Shown: piece after piece, positions 7,801-15,893 of the stretch
Layout: each line of letters starts with the position of its first letter
How positions within the stretch are numbered: position 1 is the first letter of the stretch
Source: Aureococcus anophagefferens
Lineage: Eukaryota > Sar > Pelagophyceae > Pelagomonadales > Pelagomonadaceae
Length of the DNA stretch: 64,000 nucleotides
Assembly (NCBI RefSeq): GCF_000186865.1
Contig: NW_008705571.1
Coordinates: 1,064,465 to 1,128,464, forward strand
Reading direction: 5' to 3'
Notes under the pieces: model-generated
What the model was told of the DNA's origin: nothing
What the model saw: only the letters and a program-made list of their open reading frames with translations
Database searches by the model: none
Program-made: the position numbers and the translations under genes

Positions 7801-10040
7801 GCGCCGGGCCGGACGCGGGCGACGCGCCCGTCATCCGCTACGCCGGCGCCACGGTGAAGGACGCCCGTCCCGTGGACCTCGAGGTCTCCGCCGTCGGCGA
7901 GTACCTCCCCGCGGACGACCTCGCGGGCCAGGGCCTCGACGGCGCCGTCGGCCGCGTCTCCGTGCGCGACAACAGCACGGCGCGCCTGAGATTCGCGTTC
8001 AAGGACGGCTACGACGGCGGCAGCGTGGACCTCGCGGAGTTCTACGTGACGTTTCTCGACTTGGACGGCGACGCGGACCCCCGGCGCCACCGCGAGACGC
8101 TCTGCGTCGACGACGACGCCTTCGACGACTACGTCGTGTCCGAAAATTCCGAGCTCGCCGTGGCGGCGCGGGAGCGCCGGTGCGACGGGTCCCGCGGGTC
8201 GTCCGTGACGTTTTCGTCGACGGCCGCCGGCTTCGACTGCGACGACGCGGCGGCGCCGGACGACCTCGAGCTCGTCACCTGCGCGCGCTGCGACGAGTGC
8301 GCCGCCGAGGGCTTGGACGCGTTCTTCCCCGTGGACCAGAGGGACCGGGCCGTCATGCTCGTCTTCCGCGAGCCGCGCGCGTCCTTCGAGGTCTCCTACG
8401 GCGTCCCGTGCCTCGACTGCCTCACGCCGGACCTCGTGGGCTTCCACGGCGGGCGCCACGCGTCCTTCGCCGGCGCCTCGAGCCTCTGCAGCTGGCCGAC
8501 GTCCGCGCCGACGCTGAGCCCGAAGCCGTCGACCCGCCCCACGGTGACGAATGTTACCGGCGCGCCCTCGACGAGCCCCGCGCCTTCTCTGAGCCCCGCG
8601 CCGACGGCGAGCGTCGCGCCGAGTGCGGCGGCCCCCGACGTGCTCGTGCTGTCCCAGGACAGCGCTAGCTCCGAGGCCCAGGAGGTCACGGTGCTCGTCG
8701 CCGGCGCCGAGGTGCGCGCCTGCCCGCTGTCCATGGTGCTCCTGAGCGGCCTCGCGGCGACGGCGGCCGTCGGCGCCGTGCGCGCGCGCGTGCCCATGGT
8801 CGACAAGGTGCCCACGGGCCCGGAGACGACGGCGGCCCTGCTCGGGGGCATCGCCGACGCGGGCATGGACGCGGCCTTCATGTGCGAGCAGTACCACCGC
8901 GAGAACAACCGGGCCTTCTTCTGGGCGTCGCTCCTCGCCGCGCTCGCGCACTCGACGCTGGGGTCCGCGCTGCTCCTGCGGCTCGTGCGCCACGCGCGGC
9001 GCCGCGACCTCCTCGACGGCGCGCTCATGGGCGAGCACCGCAGCCTCTTCGCGGCCGTGCTCGTCTTCGCGACGACGCACAAGGCCGACCTGGGCAAGCT
9101 GCTGCCCTGGCGGCGGTCCGCGGGCGCGGAGCTCTACGACGTCGAGCACCGCGACGGCACGGTCGAGCGCCGCGTCGGCGAGGAGCTCCTCCGGCAGCGC
9201 GAGAAAATGGCGGCGGCCGTCGTCGGCGGCGGGCCCGCGGCGGCGGACGCCGTCGAGGTGTCGAGCGACGACGAGCCGCCCGCGGACGACGGCCGGCCGC
9301 TCAAGCGCGGCGCGCGCGTCGAGGCGCGCTACGCGGGCGGCGACGACCTCTACTTCCGCGGCCGCGTCGTCGCCGTGTCCCCCGCGGGCGACCTCTTCGA
9401 CGTCAGATACGACCACGGCGAGACGGAGGCCTGCGTGCACCGGAGCCGGCTCCGCCGCGTCTCGGGCTTCGAGGCGGGCGCCGTCGTCGACTACCAGGCG
9501 CCCGAGGGGTCCTGGCGCCGGTGCAAGGTCGTCAAGGCGCGGGGGCGCCGCGGCTCCGCCGCGGAGAAGTTCGGCTACCCGTCGTCGGCGCTCTTCGCGG
9601 CCGCGACGGCGTCGACGGTCATCGGCTGCGCCGCGCAGCTCGCGGTCAAGGTCGCGGCCGTCGCCTACGGCCGCCGCGACGCCGTCACCGTCATCAACCT
9701 GAGCTCCAACGCCTGCACCATGCTCTACGCGCTCCTCAGCGTGCTCCGCCTCGCGCGGTCGCGGCTCTACCGGCGCCGCGGCCGCAAGGCGACGGCGCAC
9801 GACACGGGCGTCGAGATCTGGCGCCTCGTCGAGGCGCTCGTCGTCGAAGACGACGACGACGACAAGAAGCCCGCCGTGCGCGACGCCGTGGAGCTGCCAG
9901 CCATCGAGAAGAAGATGCTCGAGGACGCGCGCGACCCCTTCGAGGAGATCGAGGACGCGGAGGCGATCCGCATCGACTTCGAGGCCGAGTCGCCCGCGAA
10001 GAACGATTTGACGTGCGGCTGCGGGCCCGCGGCTATGTAG
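1799..10040 (+). CDS. Giant seven-module repeat protein with C-terminal membrane region and Tudor-like domain
   Basis: Fourteen exons (1799-1859, 1906-2248, 2460-2613, 2671-3222, 3274-3436, 3524-3718, 3776-4049, 4127-4623, 4682-4723, 4789-5644, 5733-6449, 6523-7181, 7239-7387, 7452-10040) keep one frame and give about 2,416 residues. Seven modules each carry NNLGGxGP, PVDLVVS, YGQINVRDNSTA, FDIDQQR, DDQYDDYVL, CDGSxGxS, AGFxCDNP, CxxCxxC, YFPIDQxxRSVMF and LPCxDCFLDATTGFNGGRNF. A Pro/Thr/Ala/Ser linker of about 85 residues (2750-3020) looks mucin-like. After 8690 come roughly four or five hydrophobic segments and a Tudor/Agenet-like stretch (9300-9480). The modules look extracellular because of the cysteines and linkers. 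I recognise no named family. The first module is truncated and no signal peptide is visible, so the 5' end is doubtful. Confidence 0.75.
1860..1905 (+). other. Short GT-AG intron
   Basis: Removing these 46 bp joins CAA-G to GC-GCG-TGG. This restores the Gln-Gly-Ala-Trp found at the same place in module 3 (Tyr-Gln-Gly-Ala-Trp). The intron has a pyrimidine-rich tract and ends ATTTTAG. It is not a copy of the introner families. Confidence 0.6.
2249..2459 (+). mobile_element. Introner-like element, family C (211-bp intron)
   Basis: Splicing rebuilds Val-Ser-Cys-Ala-Asp-Cys, matching the CxxC segment of the other modules. The left target copy GTGCTGCG is followed by CAGTGTGGATTCCAA. The element ends TTGGAATATACACAG, an imperfect inverted terminal repeat. 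The right flank GTGCGCCG matches the left at 6 of 8 positions. Positions 2338-2354 hold the 17-base core also found in family B, so the two are probably related. Confidence 0.7.
2614..2670 (+). other. 57-bp GT-AG intron, possibly a degenerate family A introner
   Basis: Removal restores Leu-Asp-Ala-Thr-Thr-Gly-Phe, identical to the other modules. After a GTACGCGC start the sequence reads GGCGTCCC, then GACGA...GGGGAAA and ends ATCGTAG. This is a decayed version of the family A pattern. The flanks no longer match as a target duplication. Confidence 0.55.
3223..3273 (+). other. 51-bp conventional GT-AG intron
   Basis: It lies between ...Asp-Asn-Tyr-Ala and Asp-Tyr-Gln-Gly, phase 0. It ends in a C-rich tract with CGCAG. 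There is no target duplication and no similarity to the introner families. Confidence 0.65.
3437..3523 (+). mobile_element. Introner family A, copy 1
   Basis: A perfect 8-bp target duplication GCCACACC lies at 3437-3444 and 3524-3531. The element body starts CAGCGTCCTGTGGCCGTGAC, contains CGAGAGATTTTGGGTGGGG and ends TTTGCAG. Splicing from the GC of the left target copy restores Asn-Arg-His-Thr-Glu-Arg exactly as in the neighbouring module. Confidence 0.9.
3719..3775 (+). mobile_element. Introner family A, copy 2 (57 bp)
   Basis: The left flank GTGCGGAC is followed by CAGCGTCCCGCGGCC and CGAGAGATTTTGACT, ending CGACAG; the right flank is GCGAGGAG. Splicing gives Phe-Cys-Glu-Glu-Cys, as in module 4. 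It sits at the same codon as the copy at 4724 in the next module. Confidence 0.85.
4050..4126 (+). mobile_element. Introner family A, copy 3
   Basis: A perfect 8-bp target duplication GTACGAGC lies at 4050-4057 and 4127-4134. The body runs from CAGCGTCATGTGGCCGTGAC to CCGTCATGCTTGGTAG. A GT donor is supplied by the target copy. Splicing gives Gly-Pro-Glu-Tyr-Glu-Leu, matching module 2. Confidence 0.92.
4624..4681 (+). other. 58-bp GT-AG intron
   Basis: Removal restores Phe-Ile-Cys-Asp-Asn-Pro, present in modules 2 and 5. It begins GTTTTTGTCGGTG and ends CATAACAG. It contains GATCGTCACGC, faintly like the family A 3' end, but there is no clear target duplication. Confidence 0.65.
4724..4788 (+). 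mobile_element. Introner family A, copy 4 (65 bp)
   Basis: The left flank GCGCGGGAC is followed by CAGCGTAGCGCGGCCGTGAC and CGAGAGATTTTGACT, ending ATATAG; the right flank is GCGAGGACT. Splicing yields Phe-Cys-Glu-Asp-Cys-Asp-Gln-Cys. Position and internal sequence match copy 2, so it was probably duplicated together with its module. Confidence 0.85.
5645..5732 (+). mobile_element. Introner family A, copy 5 (88 bp)
   Basis: Target copies GCTCGTCT (5645-5652) and GCTCGCCT (5733-5740) differ at one base. The body is a near-consensus element from CAGCGTCCTGTGGCC to CATGCTTGGTAG. A GC donor comes from the target copy; splicing gives Gly-Leu-Glu-Leu-Ala-Phe. Confidence 0.9.
6438..6522 (+). mobile_element. 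Introner family A, copy 6, with altered 5' splice choice
   Basis: Flanks GAGCGGCG (6438-6445) and GAGCGACC (6523-6530) surround a body starting CGGCGTCCTGCGGCC and ending CGCGTTTCGTAG. The target copy begins with GA, so it cannot supply a GC/GT donor. The internal GT at 6450 keeps the frame and adds four residues (Gly-Ala-Ala-Ser type). The coding exons above use 6450 as the intron start. Confidence 0.8.
7182..7238 (+). other. 57-bp GC-AG intron or 19-residue insert
   Basis: Removing it turns Met-Leu-Cys...Ile-Asp-Asp into the exact sequence of module 5. Its length is a multiple of three and it has no stop, so it could also be retained as coding sequence. It starts GCGCCGCTTCGG and ends CCGCGCAG. 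Confidence 0.55.
7388..7451 (+). other. 64-bp GT-AG intron
   Basis: Removal joins Asn-Pro-Gln to Asp-Pro-Gln-Phe-Leu-Gly-Thr-Val, matching the layout of the other modules, and repairs the frame. It is relatively A/T-rich (AAAAATTAG end) and is not a family A copy. Confidence 0.7.
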
Positions 10041-10054
10041 GTCGGTCTTTAAGA

Positions 10055-11490
10055 TTACCGCGACGTCGCGACGAGCGGTCCCGGCGGCGCGGGCGGCGGA
10101 TCCTTGCGGTTCGTCTCGAAGACGAACTCGAGGAGCTCCCGCCCTGCGGTGGCGATGTTGCGGGAAGTGCGCGGCGTCGCGCCGTGCTTCGCCGCGATCG
10201 CGTAGTACTCGTCGTAGAGCGCCGGGAGCCGCGACTGCGCGATGGACGGCAGCGCGTGGTGGAGGCTCTGCGCGTTCAGCCCCGCGGTGAGCGCGGAGAC
10301 GACCGCGTTCTCGAGTTCGTCGTGCACCGAGTAGTCGTAGCTATGCGCGATCTGCCGCGCCGTCCAGCAGGCGTCGTCGGGCAGGTCCTCGTGGCAGGCC
10401 TCCTGGACGTGGGACGTCTGCGTCATCGTCGTCCAGATGATCGACGCGCCGACGTAGGGCCACAGCGCGGCCGTCAGCGCCTGGCTCCAGTCGCCGTCGA
10501 GCAGGCCGAAGGCGACGAGGGGGTAGAGCAAAACGAAGACGGACGGCGCCATGGACAGGGCCAGCACCTCCTTGGCCACGACCTCGGGCACGGGCGTGAT
10601 GTTCTCGTCGAAGTTCGGCGTCGCCGACTCCAGGAGCGTGCGCGCGGGCTGGAGGAGCGTCGTGCCGAGCGTCGACAGGCACCCCTTGATCACGAAGGTC
10701 CAGCCCGCGTTCACCTCCGAGTCGCCGCCGTAGTCCGTGTCCGGGCTTAATTTGGCCGGCGCGAAGTGGTGCAGGTCGACGTCGAAGTCCTCGTCGTTCG
10801 TGTACTGGTGGTGGGGCTCAGCAGGTGCTGCGGGATCCAGACGAAGACGTTGAAGAAGAGCGGGTGCGCCGTGAACTGGAGCCAGAAGTTGACGCGGGCG
10901 TCCGTGCTCAGCGAGCCGTGCGTCGCGTCGTGGGCCGTGTGCGCCGTCAGCAGCCAACTCGCGAGCGGCAGGAGCGCCGTCGCCGCGCCGTCGCCCTGGA
11001 ACCAGCCGACCCAGCAGCTCGCCGTCAACGCGAAGAACACCCCGATGCGCGCCCGCTGGCCCGGCGTCGCCTTCGTCGCCTCCAGGGAGGACCCGAAGCG
11101 CCGCCGGACCATGGCCTTGAGCTCGGCCCGCAGCGGCGAGTCCATGGCGACGTCCTCGGGCTCGTCCGCGAGCGCGAAGTGGTGCGGGGCCGCCGGCGCG
11201 TCGCGCGTGTCGATGCGAGGCATGGCCTCGAGCGCCTTGGCCGCGCGCGCCTCGTTCTGCGAGTGCGCGGCCCGGAAGAGGTAGGTCACGTCGCGGCCGC
11301 GGCTGTACTCCATGAGCCACTGGCCGCCGACGTGCTGCGTCGCCGCGTAGTCCGCCGCGTCGTACCACTGGCCGTCGATGCGCAGCGGCAGCGGCTGCCG
11401 CGCCCGCTGCGCCTCGGTCAGCGCGGGCCGCGGCAGGTGCAAAGCCGACGACGCGGCGGCGAGCGCTGCAACGAGCGCATGGAGGCGCAT
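10055..11490 (-). CDS. Cytochrome b5-fused front-end fatty acid desaturase (one-base frameshift)
   Basis: About 478 residues in two frames from the ATG at 11490. The N-terminus is a signal-like MRLHALVAALAAASSA. A cytochrome b5-like segment follows, with QHVGGQW in place of the usual HPGG. The three histidine boxes are HDATHG, HHQYTN and the front-end hallmark QSLHH (Gln for the first His). Such enzymes introduce double bases of unsaturation near the carboxyl end of acyl chains during PUFA synthesis on membranes. The frame breaks at a run of four C on the coding strand (10813-10816); five would restore WIPQHLLSPHHQYTNDED. A base-calling error is more likely than a real mutation, since both halves are well preserved. 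Confidence 0.85.
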
Positions 11491-11523
11491 TGCTGTGTGA
11501 TTTACTGCAGCAGTCGCGAGGTT

Positions 11524-11690
11524 GGCGCTAGGCTGGTTGCGAGCACGGTCGATTGTTGCGAGCGCTACTGCTGCAGTCGCGTGATGGCGCTCGGCTGGTC
11601 GCGAGCACGGCCGATTGTTGCAAGCGCTGTTGCAGCAGATGGCGCTCGGCTGGTCGCGAGCACGGCTGATTGCAGGGCCGATTGCGAGCG
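11524..11690. repeat. About three tandem units of 50-62 bp upstream of the desaturase
   Basis: Units start at 11524, 11586 and 11641. Each begins GGCGCT(A/C)GGCTGGT and continues with GCGAGCACGG and GATTG. They lie 35-165 bp upstream of the desaturase ATG, in its leader or promoter. No function can be read from them. Confidence 0.7.
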
Positions 11691-11882
11691 GCAGCAGCAG
11701 TCGCAGACGAGCTGAGGTGGAGAGATGGAAGCTCGCGCAAGGCACGCGCGCAACTTGATGTTGGCAGTGCTTAAAGCGCGGTCGAACTTGCACTCGGCGC
11801 CCGATGATGCTCTCCCTTCGGGCGGCAGCCTCCATGCTAGCACGATGATCCTGCCCGCACGTGCCGTTTAAAGAAGTCGAGC

Positions 11883-12875
11883 ATGGCCGCCTACGCCCAG
11901 CAGCCGCGGCGGCGCGTGCTGCGGCCGTCGGTGGTCGTCGATGCGACGCATGCCCACACGCACACGGTGATCATGCTGCACGGCATGGCCTTCGACTCGA
12001 GCATGTTCGAGGAGCTGCCGGCCATGCTGGGCGCGCGCGCGTCGACGGTGCGCTGGGTCTTCCCGAACGCGCCGGTGCGCACGATCGACTGGCCGCGCGG
12101 GCCCGCGCCGGCGTCCCGCGGCCGCGGCGAGCTTCGAGAGATCGCGAAACAATCTCGTCGACCGGGAACCCACGGTAGGCCCGAGCCGGGCGTCGAGGCC
12201 TGGTACAACTACTTTAGCAGCAACGGCGGCACGCTCCAGCACGACGCCATCGACCTGGAGCACCTCGCCGCCGTCGCCGCGGACGTCCACGCGATCATGG
12301 ACGCGGAGATCGCGCGCCTCGGCGGCGCCGCGCGCCGCGTCGCGCTCGGCGGCAACTCGCAGGGGGGCACGGTCGCGCTGCACGCGGCGCTGACGCACGC
12401 GCGGGGCCTCGACCTCGCGTGCCTCGTCCTCGGCTGCACGCTCCTGCTCGACGCGACGCCGGCGCCCCGGGAGCCGCCGGAGGACCCGCCGCCGCTCTTC
12501 ATCTTTAGCGCGGAGCGCGACATGGAGTACCTGCCGGCGTTCCAGCGCCTCGCGTTCGGCCGCCTCGCGGCGGTCGGCTTCGACGTCGAGAGCCACGTCG
12601 AGCCGGGCCTCGACCACTACTCCGTGAGCCGCGCGGAGCTCTTCCACACGGCGGCCTGGCTCCGGCGGGCCCTGTTCGGCGACGCCGTCGTGCCCGAGTA
12701 CCGCGACCGGCCGAACGCGCCGCCGGCGAAGTTCGACGACGTCATGGACGCGCCGCTGCCCGCGTGGTGGCTCCAGGCGCTCCTGCACGGCCACCGGCAG
12801 CCCCACAAGCTCCACGACGAGGAGGTCGCGCTGATGCCGGACGCCTGGCGGCCCGTGTTCTTCGCGGACGGGTAA
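11883..12875 (+). CDS. Alpha/beta hydrolase of the carboxylesterase / acyl-protein thioesterase family
   Basis: Exons 11883-12100 and 12179-12875 give 304 residues after removal of an introner. Motifs in order are LHGMAFDSSMFEEL (oxyanion strand), GNSQGGTVAL (nucleophile Ser), SAERDMEYLPAFQ (acid) and EPGLDHYSVS (catalytic His). Layout and length fit lysophospholipase/acyl-protein thioesterase enzymes, which cleave thioesters or lysolipids in the cytosol. The intron is a multiple of three, so the unspliced frame is also open, but the 26 extra residues are introner sequence. No signal peptide is seen. Confidence 0.8.
   Translation: MAAYAQQPRRRVLRPSVVVDATHAHTHTVIMLHGMAFDSSMFEELPAMLGARASTVRWVFPNAPVRTIDWPRGPAPASRGRGELREIAKQSRRPGTHGRPEPGVEAWYNYFSSNGGTLQHDAIDLEHLAAVAADVHAIMDAEIARLGGAARRVALGGNSQGGTVALHAALTHARGLDLACLVLGCTLLLDATPAPREPPEDPPPLFIFSAERDMEYLPAFQRLAFGRLAAVGFDVESHVEPGLDHYSVSRAELFHTAAWLRRALFGDAVVPEYRDRPNAPPAKFDDVMDAPLPAWWLQALLHGHRQPHKLHDEEVALMPDAWRPVFFADG
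12101..12178 (+). mobile_element. Introner family A, copy 7
   Basis: Target copies GCCCGCGC (12101-12108) and GCCCGAGC (12179-12186) match at 7 of 8 positions. The body begins CGGCGTCCCGCGGCCG, contains CTTCGAGAGAT and ends CACGGTAG. The GC donor comes from the target copy; splicing gives Trp-Pro-Arg-Gly-Pro-Glu-Pro-Gly. Confidence 0.88.
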
Positions 12876-12937
12876 GGACTAGTAACTTGAACTGCACGTT
12901 GAATCATGTTGCCTAGATGTTGCCTTTCTGAGCGCAA

Positions 12938-13017
12938 TGATGTGGCCCGACCGAAAAAGCCAATGAACACGGCGGCATGATGTGGCCCGACCGAAAAAGC
13001 CAATGAACGCGGCGGCA
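12938..13017 (+). repeat. Perfect-but-one 40-bp tandem duplication carrying twin short upstream frames
   Basis: Two 40-bp units (12938-12977, 12978-13017) differ at one base and end on the A of the downstream start codon. Each carries a ten-codon frame (12937-12966 and 12977-13006) reading MMWPDRKSQ then stop. If this is 5' leader, the frames would be uORFs for the phosphoesterase gene. Confidence 0.75.
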
Positions 13018-14630
13018 TGACGGAGACTCCCGAGCCGCTCGACGTCGTCGAGATCGTCGGCAAGAAGGGCGCGCTCTGCCGCGCGGCAGCCGCGCTGTCG
13101 TCCGACGCCGTCGGCGTGCTGCGCCGGGGCACGGTCGTCGAGGTGCTCGAGCGCGCCGCCGTCGGCGGCACGGAGCGCCTCCGGCTGCGCGTCGCCGGCG
13201 CGTCGGCCTGGTGCAGCGCGAAGCTCGCGCGGCCCGCGGCGGCGCCGAGCCACGGCTGGGAGGTGCGCACGGACGGCGGCTGGTCCGCGTTCGACGTCGA
13301 CGACGCCGGCGACGACGTCGACGCGATGCTCGAGGCGAGCCTGGCGCGCATGGACGAGGCGCCCGTGGCCTTTACGAAGAACCGCATGCGCTACGAGGTG
13401 AGCGTCTTAGGGCTCGAGCAGCGGAACACGCGCTTCGGCACGTGCCGGAAGGTGCGGCGCCGCGCGCGGCGGCGGCCGCGCGCGCCGCGGCTCGGCGGCC
13501 CGGCGGCGGCGACGCGCGTCTTCGCGGTGAGCGACGTCCACGCCGACTACGAGGAGAACTGGGCCTGGCTCGAGGGCCTGCCCGTCGGGCCCTACCGGGG
13601 CGACGTGCTCCTCGTCGCCGGCGATCTCGGCCACACGCTGCCGTTGCTCGCCGCGGCGTTCCTCAAGCTCACGGCCGTCTTCGGCGAGGTCTGCTTCGTA
13701 CCCGGGAACCACGAGCTCTGGGTCGGCGACTTCGACGAGGACGCGCGGTCCGCGAAGGGGTTTTCCTCCAAGGCGCAGCCGCGCGTCCTCGAGAAGCTCG
13801 ACCCGTCGTTCGTCGCGCGCGCGCGGGCGCTGGCGACGGCGGCCTGCGCGGCCGTGCCGCGGCGCGGGCCCGCGCTCGACTCCGTCGTCAAGTTCGAGCG
13901 CATCGTCGCGCTCTGCGACGCGCTGGGCGTGCGCACGAAGCCCCTCCGGGTCGCCGTCGGCGACGGCGACGACCTCTGGGTCTGCCCCATCGCCGCGTGG
14001 TACGTCCACGGCTTCGGCACGCCGTCGCCGCATCCCGACGCCGTCGCCCGGGCGCGGTCCGAGTTCACGGACTTCACGCTGTGCGCGTGGCCCGACGACG
14101 TCGACGCCGCCCCTTCGCGCTTCGACGGCGACGCGGGGCCCGCGGCCTACTTCGCGGCGCGGAACCCGCCGCTGCCGGAGCCGTCGACGCGCGTCATCAC
14201 GTTCTCGCACTTCCTGCCGCGGCCCGAGCTCATGCCCGCGAAGCGGCCGCCGTCCGCCGCGCGCCTCGACCTCGTCGCGGGCGACCGGCGCGTCGACGCG
14301 GCGCTCCGGGCCCGCGGGAGCCGGCTCCACGTCTTCGGGCACACGCACGTCAACTGGGACGCCTGCGCCGACGGCGTCCACTACGTCCAGAACGCGCTCC
14401 GCTACCCCAACGAGCGCCGCATGTGGACGTCGCGCGTCGACAGCGTCCACCGCTGCGGCGGCGCGCCGCGGCGGTCGTCAAATGCGTGCGTCCCCGTCGA
14501 CCCGGAGAAGCGCGCGGCGGACGCCCTCGACGCGCTCCGGATCTGGTCGTCGGAGGACCCCGACGACTTCTGCATCCTGCCGAACCGGTGCTCGGCCTGC
14601 AAGTTCGCGGACCCGCCGCAGTCGGACTAG
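13017..14630 (+). CDS. Calcineurin-like metallophosphoesterase
   Basis: A single exon of 537 residues. The metal-binding motifs are in order: SDVHADY (Asp-x-His), VAGDLGHT (Gly-Asp), VPGNHELW (Gly-Asn-His-Glu) and FGHTHVNW (Gly-His-x-His), spanning about residues 165-445. The roughly 140-residue N-terminus (EIVGKKGALCRAAAALSSDA...) resembles an SH3-like or small beta fold also seen at the start of the TPR-J protein at 39089. The substrate is unknown. The start follows a 40-bp tandem duplication; no other in-frame ATG lies just upstream. Confidence 0.8.
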   Translation: MTETPEPLDVVEIVGKKGALCRAAAALSSDAVGVLRRGTVVEVLERAAVGGTERLRLRVAGASAWCSAKLARPAAAPSHGWEVRTDGGWSAFDVDDAGDDVDAMLEASLARMDEAPVAFTKNRMRYEVSVLGLEQRNTRFGTCRKVRRRARRRPRAPRLGGPAAATRVFAVSDVHADYEENWAWLEGLPVGPYRGDVLLVAGDLGHTLPLLAAAFLKLTAVFGEVCFVPGNHELWVGDFDEDARSAKGFSSKAQPRVLEKLDPSFVARARALATAACAAVPRRGPALDSVVKFERIVALCDALGVRTKPLRVAVGDGDDLWVCPIAAWYVHGFGTPSPHPDAVARARSEFTDFTLCAWPDDVDAAPSRFDGDAGPAAYFAARNPPLPEPSTRVITFSHFLPRPELMPAKRPPSAARLDLVAGDRRVDAALRARGSRLHVFGHTHVNWDACADGVHYVQNALRYPNERRMWTSRVDSVHRCGGAPRRSSNACVPVDPEKRAADALDALRIWSSEDPDDFCILPNRCSACKFADPPQSD

Positions 14631-14632
14631 TT

Positions 14633-15730
14633 TTATCGTCGGTAGTAGTCGTCCTGGGGCAGGCCCCAGTCGCCGCCGGGCGCCGCGTAGCCGTCCTGCT
14701 GGGGCGGCGGCGGCGGCGGCCGCCGCCGGTCGTAGGCCGGCGGCGGCGGCGGCCTCCGGTCGCCGCCCTCGGCCGGCGGCGCCTGCTGCGCGCTCGCGGC
14801 CTGGTCCACGGCCTTGGACACCAACCCGCCCACGGTCTTGGAGATGCCGAAGCGCCGGTCGAAGGCGTTGAGCCGGAGCCCGCCGAGCCGCGCGGCGACC
14901 ATCGACTTTTTGCCCAGCTCCGCGTCGCCCGCGGCGGCGAGGACGGCGGCGACGGACGCGACGAAGCGCGCGCAGACGCAGCGCGCGGCGTCGCCCCGGG
15001 CGTCGTTCAGTGTCACGGCGAAGAGCGCGCAGCCCGCCGCGAGCGCCGCGACGAGCGACGAGGGGAACATGTTCAGGAACGGCACGCAGTTCGCCGACAG
15101 TCCGCCGACGGCGACGGCGGCGACGAGCGTGCGCGCCATGCTAAAGTCCGGGTCCTCGCGGCTCGCCTTCGCGTAGCGCCAGGGGTTCGGCGCGCCCGGC
15201 GGCCAGACCTCGCGCGGCACGAGGCCGAGGCCCGCCTTGAACTGGCGAAAGACCGGGTAGCGGCCGTCCGCGAGCGCGCGCGACCGCTTCGCGGACCCGA
15301 CGGCCGTGGCGCCCAGAGCCACGGCGGCGTCGCCGAAGCGCCCGCCGCAGAGGCCCGCGGCGACGCAGGCGGCCGCGCCCGCGCCGGCCCACCGCGGCGA
15401 CAGGTCGCCGGTCACCGCTTTGCCCAAACCCGCGCCGACGAGGCCGCCGCTCGCGGCGCTCGCGACGCGCACGACGACGCCGTCGCGCGGCGGGGATTTG
15501 AGGTCCGCCGCCTCCGCCGCCTCGTAGGCCGCCTGCGACGCGCCGGCGTCGCCGTAGGGCTGCGGTGCATGGGGCGGCGGCGGCTGGGCGTAGGCGGGAT
15601 CGTAGTAGGCCTGCTGCGGCGGCGGCGGCGGCGGCGGTTGCGGCGCGTTGTAAAAGTCGTCGCCCCAGTCCGACGCGCGGGCCGCGGCGCATAGGAGGAC
15701 ACCGAGGCACGTCGGGCGACGCTGGAACAT
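14633..15730 (-). CDS. Unknown proline-rich membrane protein
   Basis: A single exon of 365 residues. The N-terminus has a likely signal peptide (CLGVLLCAAARASDW). Next comes a Pro/Gln/Tyr-rich stretch (polyproline runs between about residues 30 and 55). The central region has several glycine/alanine-rich hydrophobic segments that look membrane-spanning (GGLVGAGLGKAV, ANCVPFLNMF, SSLVAALAAGCALFAV). The C-terminus is again a PPPPP / YDRRR low-complexity tail. I do not recognise the family. Its start is 164 bp from the divergent MsrB gene. Confidence 0.65.
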   Translation of the reverse strand: MFQRRPTCLGVLLCAAARASDWGDDFYNAPQPPPPPPPQQAYYDPAYAQPPPPHAPQPYGDAGASQAAYEAAEAADLKSPPRDGVVVRVASAASGGLVGAGLGKAVTGDLSPRWAGAGAAACVAAGLCGGRFGDAAVALGATAVGSAKRSRALADGRYPVFRQFKAGLGLVPREVWPPGAPNPWRYAKASREDPDFSMARTLVAAVAVGGLSANCVPFLNMFPSSLVAALAAGCALFAVTLNDARGDAARCVCARFVASVAAVLAAAGDAELGKKSMVAARLGGLRLNAFDRRFGISKTVGGLVSKAVDQAASAQQAPPAEGGDRRPPPPPAYDRRRPPPPPPQQDGYAAPGGDWGLPQDDYYRR

Positions 15731-15893
15731 CGCGGCCGCCGACGTTGGTGATCGGTTGCTCGCGCAGGCTTGGTGCCGGCACGTTGCTGGCTCGACGATT
15801 GCCACAAGGCCATCAAGGCCTGCCACGCCAGACGCGTCGTCGGCGCCCACACCGCCGGAACGCAGCGCAACGACACAGTCAAACACACACCAA

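Noticed and set aside
7221..9800. Minus-strand frame of 859 codons
   Set aside because: Antisense shadow of the modular gene; composition is almost all Arg, Ala, Gly, Val.
11500..11835. N-terminal extension of the desaturase through the tandem repeat
   Set aside because: The upstream frame is repetitive (Arg/Ala/Ser), while the ATG at 11490 starts a clean hydrophobic leader.
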